Below are positions 9,056 to 15,430 of a stretch of 22,443 nt of DNA, piece after piece; positions within the stretch are counted from its first letter, which is position 1; every line of letters starts with the position of its first letter. The position numbers and the translations under genes were made by a program. This DNA comes from CAZJJZ01 sp964546505 (GTDB taxonomy: Bacteria > Patescibacteriota > Gracilibacteria > UBA1369): contig CAZJJZ010000024.1 of the NCBI GenBank assembly GCA_964546505.1, positions 1 to 22,443 of the forward strand, given 5' to 3'. The notes under the pieces were generated by a model, which did no database searches, was not told the origin of the DNA, and worked only from the letters and a program-made list of their open reading frames with translations.

Positions 9056-9064
9056 TGCTAAGAT
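9056..9064 (+). promoter_or_regulatory. Extended -10 promoter for tgt-ruvA
   Basis: TGCTAAGAT reads as an extended -10 (TGn plus TAAGAT, five of six bases) placed between the rpmE terminator and the tgt ATG at 9085. The leader would be only about 14 bases. No good -35 is seen: the terminator T-run occupies that place. Confidence 0.55.
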
Positions 9065-9084
9065 ACACGCAAAAGAATAAGAAA

Positions 9085-10263
9085 ATGACAGTGGCTTTTG
9101 AATTTCAATTACAATTTCAAGATCAGCAGACCGGCGCGCGCGCCGGTCTGCTACACACGCCCCACGGCCTGATCGAAACACCGGTTTTTATGCCAGTGGG
9201 CACGCTTGGGTCAGTAAAAGGGCTTGCGCCTGAAGATTTACACGCCGTGGGCGCACAAATTATTTTAGCCAACACCTATCATCTCATGCTTCGACCAGGT
9301 GAAGATTTAATTGCCGAGCATGGTGGCCTAGCTAAATGGACAAATTGGCAAAAACCAATGCTCACTGATTCAGGTGGATTTCAGGTATTTTCACTTGGTG
9401 AAGGTAATAAAAAGGGCAATAACAATGTCAAAATTTCTGATGATGGAGTCAAATTCAAATCACATTTAGATGGCAGTAGTCACTTCTTGACACCGGAAAA
9501 AGTAATGGAAATCGAGACCAAACTGGGCGCTGACATCATCATGCAATTAGACGAATGCGCTCCAGTTGATTCCAGCAAAGAGTATGCCCAAAAAGCCCTG
9601 GACAGAACGCATGCCTGGGCCGAACGCAGCCTCATCAAGCATCAGGAATTAGAAAAGCAAAAATTAGATTCTGCCAATCCCCCACCTCCACAAGCTCTGT
9701 TCCCTATTATTCAGGGAACCATACATCATGATTTACGAATTGCTTCCACCAAATTTCAAGGCAATTTGCCCTGCCACGGAGTGGCGATTGGCGGATTAAG
9801 TGTGGGTGAAAAAAACGAGACCATGTATGAAATTTTGAGCGTCATTCAACCTCATCTGCCAGTCCATAAACCACATTATTTAATGGGCGTGGGTACTCCC
9901 AAAGATTTACTGGAAAGTATTGAAAGAGGTATTGATATGTTCGATTGCGTGCACGCTACACGCATTGCCCGTCACGGCTGCTTTTACGATCAAGATGGTC
10001 GCCAACACATCACCAATAATAAATACAAAAATGACCCCACTCCATTGGATCCTACGCAAGTAAATAGCCCTATCAAACAGTATTCCAAAAGTTATATTCG
10101 CCATCTTTTTCAAGAAAACGAAATGCTAGCTCTTCGACTTTTAAGCATGCATAATCTATACTTTTTAATTGAATTGACCAAACAAGCCAGGCAAGCAATT
10201 TTAACCAATAGTTTCAGCACTTTTAAAAATCGCTTTTTCTCACATTTTAAATCCGAAAAATAA
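9085..10263 (+). CDS. tgt: Queuine/7-deazaguanine tRNA-ribosyltransferase, zinc cysteines missing
   Basis: Exchanges guanine-34 of tRNAs with GUN anticodons for a queuosine precursor. The chosen start at 9085 gives 392 aa and the usual N-terminus. The frame is open back to 8869, but that region overlaps rpmE and its terminator. Conserved motifs: TDSGGFQVFSL (94-104, with the general acid/base Asp), D156 in QLDEC, Q210 in PIIQG, GGLSVGE (236-242) and the nucleophile region DMFDC (284-288). The zinc-binding motif CxCxxC, normally just before the 'YSRAY' segment, reads Q325-V-N327-S-P-I330, so all three cysteine ligands are gone; the histidine ligand (H356 in SMHN) remains. QGT replaces the usual QGG. 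The fold looks complete, so activity is possible but uncertain. The stop overlaps the ruvA ATG (TAATG), implying coupled translation. Confidence 0.94.
   Translation: MTVAFEFQLQFQDQQTGARAGLLHTPHGLIETPVFMPVGTLGSVKGLAPEDLHAVGAQIILANTYHLMLRPGEDLIAEHGGLAKWTNWQKPMLTDSGGFQVFSLGEGNKKGNNNVKISDDGVKFKSHLDGSSHFLTPEKVMEIETKLGADIIMQLDECAPVDSSKEYAQKALDRTHAWAERSLIKHQELEKQKLDSANPPPPQALFPIIQGTIHHDLRIASTKFQGNLPCHGVAIGGLSVGEKNETMYEILSVIQPHLPVHKPHYLMGVGTPKDLLESIERGIDMFDCVHATRIARHGCFYDQDGRQHITNNKYKNDPTPLDPTQVNSPIKQYSKSYIRHLFQENEMLALRLLSMHNLYFLIELTKQARQAILTNSFSTFKNRFFSHFKSEK
9125..9152. repeat. Perfect 28-bp GC-rich palindrome inside tgt
   Basis: The 14 bases AGCAGACCGGCGCG are followed immediately by their exact reverse complement. 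The palindrome starts 41 bases after the tgt ATG and encodes part of the conserved QTGARAGLL segment. It is 20 of 28 G/C in an otherwise AT-rich region. In RNA it could fold into a very stable hairpin early in the message; in DNA it could extrude as a cruciform or bind a dimeric protein. Confidence 0.97.
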
Positions 10264-10841
10264 TGATCGCTTATCTCAAAGGACTTATCATCAATAAAAA
10301 TCAACAATCCATAATTCTTTCCACAGGAGCAATCGGTTATGAAGTTTTTTTACCCAAAAATAAACTCGAAAAAATTGCTGAAAATTCTCATAAGGAATTC
10401 TTTATCTACACCAAAGTCAGAGAAGACGAAATTTCACTTTACGGTTTCGAAAGCTTAATCGAATTAAACTTTTTTAAGCTGCTCCTGGAGGTAAATGGCG
10501 TAGGCCCCAAGATGGCAATGGAAATACTGAGTCATGATTTAAATCAAACTCAAACCGCAATACTACAAAAAAACAGCTCCTTCCTCAGTAAAATTCCAGG
10601 GATAGGCAAAAAAACCGCTGAAAGGATTATTTTGGAATTGCAAAACAAAGTAATCCCTACAGAGATTGCCATTCTCCAAAATACCGAAACCGCAGCAACC
10701 GAACAAATGGAAGAAGCCACTCTGGCACTGATCAACCTAGGCTACAACCGCTATCAAATTAATCGGATTTTTCAAAAACTGACTGACAGTGAACAACTTT
10801 CCACAGAAGATTTAATCACCCATTTCTTGCGACACAACTAA
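10263..10841 (+). CDS. ruvA: Holliday junction branch migration protein RuvA
   Basis: RuvA binds four-way DNA junctions and loads the RuvB motor during recombinational repair. The protein is 192 aa, near the usual length. The N-terminal OB-fold begins MIAYLKGLI and includes TGAIGYEVFLP (21-31) and LYGF (59-62). Two helix-hairpin-helix motifs follow, VNGVGPKMAMEIL (78-90) and IPGIGKKTAERIILEL (111-126). The C-terminal domain III (about 148-192), which contacts RuvB, is present (ATLALINLGY). Its ATG overlaps the tgt stop by one base. No ruvB is found in the window, while ruvC lies 4.1 kb downstream. Confidence 0.96.
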   Translation: MIAYLKGLIINKNQQSIILSTGAIGYEVFLPKNKLEKIAENSHKEFFIYTKVREDEISLYGFESLIELNFFKLLLEVNGVGPKMAMEILSHDLNQTQTAILQKNSSFLSKIPGIGKKTAERIILELQNKVIPTEIAILQNTETAATEQMEEATLALINLGYNRYQINRIFQKLTDSEQLSTEDLITHFLRHN

Positions 10842-10869
10842 TTGACAGATTATGCAATTCCATTAGAAT
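10842..10869 (+). promoter_or_regulatory. Promoter of the pentapeptide-repeat gene
   Basis: A perfect -35 TTGACA (10842-10847), a 16-base spacer and TAGAAT (10864-10869, five of six bases). It begins directly after the ruvA stop, and the predicted RNA start is near 10876. Confidence 0.8.
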
Positions 10870-10871
10870 TG
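10855..10871. promoter_or_regulatory. Operator-like dyad over the -10
   Basis: An inverted repeat, CAATTC (10855-10860), five bases, then GAATTG (10866-10871). It is centred on 10863 and covers the -10 of the pentapeptide-repeat promoter. The position suits a repressor site, but a 6-bp arm can occur by chance and no regulator gene is nearby. Confidence 0.4.
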
Positions 10872-10908
10872 GCATGCTTTCCCAACGCATGTGAAAGAGG
10901 TAATTGAC

Positions 10909-11589
10909 ATGGATCTAACGATAGCACAATTGTCCGCCGGATTTTGGCGGGATGTACGGACCAAAGATGCCGCGATGCTTCTGAAAACCCCGATTGAGAG
11001 TTTGCAGGAGCTGGACCGGTTCGAGATCGTGGAAGGGGGCGATTTTCGCTACTTCAACTTTCTCAACGAGAAGCTCGCCGGGAAGTGTTTCCTGAACTGC
11101 AATTTCGAGGGAGCCAGCTTTCATCAGCGAGCACTTGCTCAGGTAGTCTTCAACAACTGCAAACTGAGTCACACAAACTTCGCAGGCTGCAACCTGATCA
11201 ACTGTCGTTTTCGCGGCTGCCACGGAGAGAAAACCGACTTCACACTTTGCAGTTTCGAAAAAAACTGCAACCTGGAACAGTCGACACTGATGAAGGCCAA
11301 GCTGGTTGGTGCCAGCTCCAAGAACAGTTTCTCCATGGTGGGCAGCCGACTGATCCGACCAACCATCCGCGATTGCAAGATCGTCGACGCCAATCTATTT
11401 CAGCTTGCCATTCAGGGGGGTGAGGTCTACCACAATAGCTTCACTTACTGTGAATGGAAGGGCGTCACTTTGGTGGAGTTGAAGTACAGTGCGCACAATG
11501 CAGTGCTGCCTGAAGACATGCATGATCAAGAGGTCCACAATCTGGTGAGTCTGCTCAATCGCGACAACTACAGAGACTATCGGAAGTAG
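10909..11589 (+). CDS. Pentapeptide-repeat protein, probably acquired
   Basis: A 226-aa protein from the ATG at 10909. This start has an AAAGAGG Shine-Dalgarno at 10894-10900 with eight bases between; the frame also has a GTG at 10891, but that lies within the ribosome-binding region. Residues about 46-190 form a pentapeptide-repeat right-handed beta-helix: F or L recurs every fifth residue (F61, F66, F71, L76, F81, L86, F91, L96, F101, then F111, F116, and after one extra residue L122, L127, L132). Cysteine is unusually common (for example C84, C94, C99, C104, C114). There is no signal peptide. GC is about 52% in four hand-counted lines, against about 40% around it, and codons are GC-rich. 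It has its own promoter and terminator. Some pentapeptide proteins (Qnr, MfpA) mimic DNA and protect gyrase; others have no known role. Function here is not assigned. Confidence 0.88.
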   Translation: MDLTIAQLSAGFWRDVRTKDAAMLLKTPIESLQELDRFEIVEGGDFRYFNFLNEKLAGKCFLNCNFEGASFHQRALAQVVFNNCKLSHTNFAGCNLINCRFRGCHGEKTDFTLCSFEKNCNLEQSTLMKAKLVGASSKNSFSMVGSRLIRPTIRDCKIVDANLFQLAIQGGEVYHNSFTYCEWKGVTLVELKYSAHNAVLPEDMHDQEVHNLVSLLNRDNYRDYRK

Positions 11590-11625
11590 GACGATTAGCC
11601 TCGTTCACTACCGGGAAGAGCTTCC

Positions 11626-11657
11626 GGCGAGCCGACACAGACGGCTCGCCTCTTTCC
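11626..11657 (+). terminator. Hairpin terminator after the pentapeptide-repeat gene
   Basis: A perfect 9-bp GC-rich stem, GGCGAGCCG (11626-11634) with CGGCTCGCC (11642-11650), a 7-base loop and a pyrimidine tail TCTTTCC. The weak T-run makes it less certain than the rpmE terminator, but the stem is very strong. Confidence 0.7.
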
Positions 11658-11663
11658 AATTAA

Positions 11664-11798
11664 CATGCTATAATAAGAAAAAGATATTCAATAACGCACA
11701 AAACTATACATCCATTTTTATTCGGCGCTTCAATTTCCGCGCATCAAACAGAAGGTAACAACATCCATAGTGACTGGTGGCAATTCGAACAAAAAAAA
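11664..11798 (+). other. In-frame coding extension of GH1 without a standard start
   Basis: Upstream of the first ATG the GH1 frame stays open back to a TAA at 11661. From 11715 it encodes FLFGASISAHQTEGNNIHS followed by DWWQFEQ, which is the conserved first strand of GH1 enzymes (usually FLWGAATSAYQIEG) and includes the sugar-binding Gln. No ATG, GTG, TTG or CTG occurs in frame here. Two ATA codons (11691 and 11706) lie at the expected start; translation from 11691 would read (M)THKTIHPFLFGA. The real gene probably begins at 11691 by a non-standard start, or carries an ATG-to-ATA change or sequence error at 11693. Confidence 0.75.
11666..11674 (+). promoter_or_regulatory. Extended -10 promoter for the GH1 operon
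   Basis: TGCTATAAT is a perfect extended -10 (TGn plus TATAAT) just past the upstream hairpin; no -35 is evident. The predicted RNA start is near 11681. It matches the TGCTATAAT of the VirB4-like promoter. Confidence 0.65.
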
Positions 11799-12992
11799 AT
11801 GCCAGGAAGAGAATCCGGGCAAGCTTCCAATCATTATGAATTATTTGCTGAAGATCACAAATTAGCCAGAGAGCTTGGCCACAATGCTCATCGCTTTTCT
11901 TTGGAATGGGCAAAAATTGAGCCAGAACCGGGGAAAATAGATTATCAAGTTGTGGAACACTACCACAAAGTTTATCAATCATTACGGGACAATCAACTCA
12001 CTCCCATCACCACTCTGTGGCATTTTACACTTCCTCAGTGGTTTATTGACCTTGGGGGTTTTACCAAAAAGGAAAATATTCGTCACTTTACCAACTATTG
12101 CAAATTCGTTGGACAGACCTTTAAATCTGAAATGGGCATTATCAATACCATCAATGAACCAGAAGTTTACGTCTTTAATTGTTATGTTTCAGGAGAATGG
12201 CCACCACAAGTAAAAGGACTCAAAAATTGGCCTCGATTAATTCGCAATTTAGCCATTGCTCATCGTCACGCCTACTACTCGCTGAAAAAAATCAATCCAG
12301 AATTCCAGATCAGTGTGGCCAAAAACAATCAAGTCTTTAGACCGGATCGTAAGTATAACTTCCTGGATAACGCTCTCACTTGGTGGGCGGATTACCATTG
12401 GAATTATGAGTTTTTACGACTTGTCAAAAATGAATTGGACTATATTGGACTCAATTACTACTTTTATCATTGCCTGCGATATAAATGGAATCAATCCAAA
12501 GGCAAACCGGCTTTCTTCCAATTATCTTATCCTACTGCGGAAAAAACAGACTTGGATTGGGAAGTCTATCCAAAAGGTTTGTATTTGATCACCAAGAAAT
12601 TATGGCAAAAATATCACAAACCAATTTTGATTACTGAACATGGCTTTGCCGATTCACAGGACCGCTTACGTGCCAACGGTATTAGAGAAGGCTTGGAATG
12701 GCTACTGAAATCCAAAAACGAAGGAACACAATTGATGGGGTATTTACACTGGTCTCTTATCGATAATTTTGAATGGGCGGAAAGTTTCAAACCACGTTTT
12801 GGCCTCATTGAAGTCAATTACTCAGAAAAATTTAGACGTACCATTCGTCCTTCAGCATTAGCTTACAAAGAATATATTGCAGAATTCGCTCCACTTTTTA
12901 ACTCGCCTCATCATGAACAATACAGAAGAAAGGTATCACCAACAGATTCAGGATCATCTGAAACTAATCGAGTTGGAATACCAGAAATTTAG
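11799..12992 (+). CDS. Glycoside hydrolase family 1 (beta-glucosidase/beta-glycosidase-like)
   Basis: A retaining beta-glycosidase with a TIM-barrel fold, removing sugars from beta-linked di- or oligosaccharides. From the first ATG it is 397 aa; with the conserved upstream extension it would be about 433, closer to the 440-480 typical of GH1. Both catalytic glutamates are present: acid/base E120 in TINEP and nucleophile E280 in ITEHG (usually ITENG). The C-terminal signature HWSLIDNFEWAESFKPRFGL (317-336) is intact. There is no signal peptide, so it is probably cytoplasmic; the exact sugar cannot be told. The last 30 or so residues (from N368) look non-native and overlap the next gene by 80 bases, probably through a one-base slip in the T-run at 12895-12899. 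It heads the operon that leads into pyk. Confidence 0.9.
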   Translation: MPGRESGQASNHYELFAEDHKLARELGHNAHRFSLEWAKIEPEPGKIDYQVVEHYHKVYQSLRDNQLTPITTLWHFTLPQWFIDLGGFTKKENIRHFTNYCKFVGQTFKSEMGIINTINEPEVYVFNCYVSGEWPPQVKGLKNWPRLIRNLAIAHRHAYYSLKKINPEFQISVAKNNQVFRPDRKYNFLDNALTWWADYHWNYEFLRLVKNELDYIGLNYYFYHCLRYKWNQSKGKPAFFQLSYPTAEKTDLDWEVYPKGLYLITKKLWQKYHKPILITEHGFADSQDRLRANGIREGLEWLLKSKNEGTQLMGYLHWSLIDNFEWAESFKPRFGLIEVNYSEKFRRTIRPSALAYKEYIAEFAPLFNSPHHEQYRRKVSPTDSGSSETNRVGIPEI

Positions 12993-13245
12993 TGAGCATT
13001 GCTTACAGTTCAAGGCAGCGGCTGAAGTGGAAATTGCCGCATTGGACAAGACTTCCGCTAGCTATGTTGAACAGGAAACACAAATCAAATTAAGATTAAA
13101 ATCCAAACTCGATAGTGAGTTGCAAAAGTTTGAGCTTGAAATGCGCCGTCGTTTCGGCGATAATCTGACTGCTCTGGAAGCAATCTATGATGAAAAAAAA
13201 TCTGGAACGCTAATAGAGCTTGAAAAGCTTATACAAAACATCTAA
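12913..13245 (+). CDS. Small helical (coiled-coil) protein of unknown function
   Basis: A 110-aa protein from the ATG at 12913 (MNNTEERYHQQ). The frame is open to 12877, but that start lies deeper inside GH1 and adds a poor N-terminus. The sequence is almost wholly helical and charged, with heptad-like hydrophobics (LKLIELEYQKFSEHCLQFKA and LKSKLDSELQKFELEMRRRF), so a coiled coil or helical bundle is likely. It has no membrane segment and no motif I recognise. It lies between the glycosidase and another small gene, with two bases to the next ATG, so it is probably co-translated. Coding status rests on the packed operon and the amphipathic pattern. Confidence 0.65.
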   Translation: MNNTEERYHQQIQDHLKLIELEYQKFSEHCLQFKAAAEVEIAALDKTSASYVEQETQIKLRLKSKLDSELQKFELEMRRRFGDNLTALEAIYDEKKSGTLIELEKLIQNI

Positions 13246-13247
13246 GA

Positions 13248-13529
13248 ATGTTTACAACAATCTTCAAAAATTTTTCTGCCGATTCATTTTGGCAGAAAAG
13301 ATTGATTTATGACAATGAAGCCGCCCCACCCTCTCCAGAGAATTTCTCCAATCCCGAAAAACAAAAAGCACCTGGGGAAGCTGCCAGAGAAATTGCCAGC
13401 CAATCACCTAGTGACATTGTTTCTAATGCCATGAGTGCCGGTGGCGCCACCAAATCCAAATACGCTACAAAAACGCAAAATTTGGCTAATTTAATTGACG
13501 AAAATCCACTTAATAATTCTTCAAAATAA
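13248..13529 (+). CDS. Small hypothetical protein, probably disordered
   Basis: A 93-aa product that starts two bases after the previous stop (TAA-GA-ATG) and stops six bases before the pyruvate kinase ATG. That spacing is the best evidence that it is real. The N-terminus is mildly aromatic (MFTTIFKNFSADSFWQKRLI). The rest is rich in Pro, Ser, Ala, Asn and Glu and looks disordered, with an SDIVSNAMSAGGATKSKYA stretch. There is no signal peptide, membrane helix or known motif. An overlapping 180-codon frame on the minus strand (13307-13849) runs into pyk and is judged a shadow. Confidence 0.55.
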   Translation: MFTTIFKNFSADSFWQKRLIYDNEAAPPSPENFSNPEKQKAPGEAAREIASQSPSDIVSNAMSAGGATKSKYATKTQNLANLIDENPLNNSSK

Positions 13530-13535
13530 GTAAAC

Positions 13536-14939
13536 ATGACTAACAAAAACACTAAACTGGTCTGTACTATCGGCCCGGCAACTAATAATGTTGATACCTT
13601 GGTAAAAATGGCCAAGGCAGGTATGAATGTTGCCCGTTTAAACTGCTCACACGCCAGCCATGAAGTTTTGGCCGAAGTAATCAAAAACGTGCGCGCTGCA
13701 GAAAAAAAATCCGGCTTAACCATAGCGCTTTTGCTTGATTTACAAGGTCCAAAAATTCGTCTTGGTATGGTGCCAGAAGAGGGAGTAAAACTGGAAAATG
13801 GCGATGCCGTGGTATTATCAACCGGTGCGAAAGAATTCAAATTAGACAAAAAAGTTCCAGTTGTTCCAGTTCAATATAAAGATTTACACAAAGATGTTGC
13901 CGCCGGCGACACCATTCTCATTGAAGACGGCTTGGTTGAATTAACAGTCAACAAAGTGGCCAAAACAGAAATTTTCTGTCAATCAGTTGGACTCAATATC
14001 CTCAAATCTAAAAAAGGTATCAATGTACCAACAGCCTCCATCAGTGCCAATCCTTTATCAGAAAAAGACATTGAGGATTTAAATTATGGACTTAAATTGG
14101 GCGTGGATTTTGTTGCTTTATCTTTTGTACGGAATCCGAAGGATATTCAAGATCTTCGCAACCGCATCAGCAAGGCCAAATCTCAAGCAAAGATAATTGC
14201 TAAAATTGAAAGACACGAAGCCGTTAAATTGATCGAAGAGATTATGTTGGAAACAGACGGGGTCATGGTGGCTAGAGGCGATCTGGGCGTAGAATTACCG
14301 GCTAAAGAAGTACCTTTAATACAAAAGAAAATCATCGCTATCGCGAATGAACTTGGCAAACCAGTCATAGTTGCCACTGAAGTAATGCAATCGATGATCA
14401 CTCAGTCTCGACCGACTAGAGCTGAAGTCAGCGATGCCGCAAATGGCATTTTGGATGGAACTGACGCCTTAATGACCTCCAACGAAACTGCTGTAGGTAA
14501 ATATCCAGTGAAAACTATCGAAACCATGGCCAGCATTGCAGAAACAGTAGAAATGGCTTTACAGAAAATGGATACTGAAGATCACCATCACGCCGCCAAT
14601 ACCGCGGAAGCATTAGCCTACGCGGCCACAGACTTGGCTCACCAAGTGGAAGCTAAGTGTTTAGTGGTATTTGATCAGCATAGTTATTTGACACAACAGA
14701 TTTCCAAAGCACGTCGTTTTGAAAATCTGGTGATCATCAGTGATAACGCTACAACTGCTCGTCAATTGGCTCTGGTCTGGGGTGTGAAACAGGTGTTTAA
14801 TAACAAAATTGAAGCGACTAAATTAAAGGATACCGCAGTCAAAATTCTCACAGCGAACAAATTGGCGAAGAAAAATGATGTAGTAGTGCTAGTTGCATGT
14901 CTGGAAAATCAACAAATCGTGCAGATTATCAACGTCTAA
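13536..14939 (+). CDS. pyk: Pyruvate kinase
   Basis: Converts phosphoenolpyruvate and ADP to pyruvate and ATP, the last ATP-forming step of glycolysis. At 467 aa it is of normal length. Conserved elements: TKLVCTIGPA (6-15), NVARLNCSH (31-39, with R34, N36 and S38 binding substrate and K+), the catalytic lysine K223 in KIER, the metal-binding ARGDLGVE (246-253), T281 in VATEVMQSM, and RPTRAEVSDAANGILDGTDA (292-311). Three usually strict motifs vary: NCSHA for NFSHG, ATEVMQSM for ATQMLESM, and MTSNETA for MLSGETA. The key residues are kept, so the enzyme is expected to be active. A C-terminal domain (about 345-467) is present. Its stop overlaps the ruvC start (TAATG). Confidence 0.96.
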   Translation: MTNKNTKLVCTIGPATNNVDTLVKMAKAGMNVARLNCSHASHEVLAEVIKNVRAAEKKSGLTIALLLDLQGPKIRLGMVPEEGVKLENGDAVVLSTGAKEFKLDKKVPVVPVQYKDLHKDVAAGDTILIEDGLVELTVNKVAKTEIFCQSVGLNILKSKKGINVPTASISANPLSEKDIEDLNYGLKLGVDFVALSFVRNPKDIQDLRNRISKAKSQAKIIAKIERHEAVKLIEEIMLETDGVMVARGDLGVELPAKEVPLIQKKIIAIANELGKPVIVATEVMQSMITQSRPTRAEVSDAANGILDGTDALMTSNETAVGKYPVKTIETMASIAETVEMALQKMDTEDHHHAANTAEALAYAATDLAHQVEAKCLVVFDQHSYLTQQISKARRFENLVIISDNATTARQLALVWGVKQVFNNKIEATKLKDTAVKILTANKLAKKNDVVVLVACLENQQIVQIINV

Positions 14940-15430
14940 TGAAAATATTGGGTATTGATCCAGGTTACGCTATCACCGGCTTTGGCCTGATTGAAGCCCA
15001 TAGTCAGGAATATGTCGCACTGGACTTCGGCGCTATCACCACCAAACCAAAACAAGCGCATCTCCAGAGAATTAAGGAAATTTGTTTGGATTTGACCCAA
15101 TTGATAGCTCAACATCATCCAGATTGTCTGGTGATCGAAAAGTTGTTTTTCAGTAAAAACGTCAAGACAGCGCTGCCAGTAGCTGAGTTGCGAGGAGCAA
15201 TTCTCTTTCTGGCAGCGCAAAAAAATCTTCCGGTCTTTGAATATGCACCAAATCAGGTTAAAATGGCGGTGTGCGGCAATGGACAAGCAGTCAAATCGCA
15301 AATTGAAAAAATGGTTACCTTGCTTCTAAAGTTACCGTCCGCTCCGCAACCAGATGATGTTGCCGACGCTTTGGCAATAGCAATCTGCCACGCTCATCAA
15401 AACCAAATCAACGCTCAAATCAATGCTTAA
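14939..15430 (+). CDS. ruvC: Crossover junction endodeoxyribonuclease RuvC
   Basis: Resolves Holliday junctions by paired nicks after RuvAB branch migration. The start at 14939 gives MKILGIDPG and 163 aa, the normal length; the frame extends upstream to 14897 only by running inside pyk. The four acidic metal-binding residues are all present: D7 (GIDPG), E67 (VIEKLF), D140 and D143 (PDDVADALA). Aromatic residues F70 and F71 follow the second acid as in the family. The ATG overlaps the pyk stop by one base, and its own 3' end overlaps the TPR gene by eight bases, so translation is probably coupled across the three genes. Confidence 0.96.
   Translation: MKILGIDPGYAITGFGLIEAHSQEYVALDFGAITTKPKQAHLQRIKEICLDLTQLIAQHHPDCLVIEKLFFSKNVKTALPVAELRGAILFLAAQKNLPVFEYAPNQVKMAVCGNGQAVKSQIEKMVTLLLKLPSAPQPDDVADALAIAICHAHQNQINAQINA

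Noticed and set aside
8869..9084. A 72-codon N-terminal extension of Tgt
   Set aside because: It overlaps rpmE and reads through its terminator, its Lys/Asn-rich sequence is not conserved in Tgt, and a normal Tgt start exists at 9085.
11085..11423. A 112-codon plus-strand frame overlapping the pentapeptide-repeat gene
   Set aside because: It is a different frame of a GC-rich repeat gene; its Arg/Gln/Ser-rich product is typical of a frame-shifted shadow.
10873..11670. A shared CATGCT at both sides of the pentapeptide-repeat unit (10873-10878 and 11664-11669) as a possible target-site duplication
   Set aside because: Six bases in AT-rich flanks are easily matched by chance, and no transposase or terminal inverted repeats are present.
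13307..13849. A 180-codon open frame on the minus strand across the small hypothetical gene and the start of pyk
   Set aside because: It is antisense to a certain pyk N-terminus, has no promoter or known domain, and its hydrophobic patches mirror the codon pattern of the plus strand.
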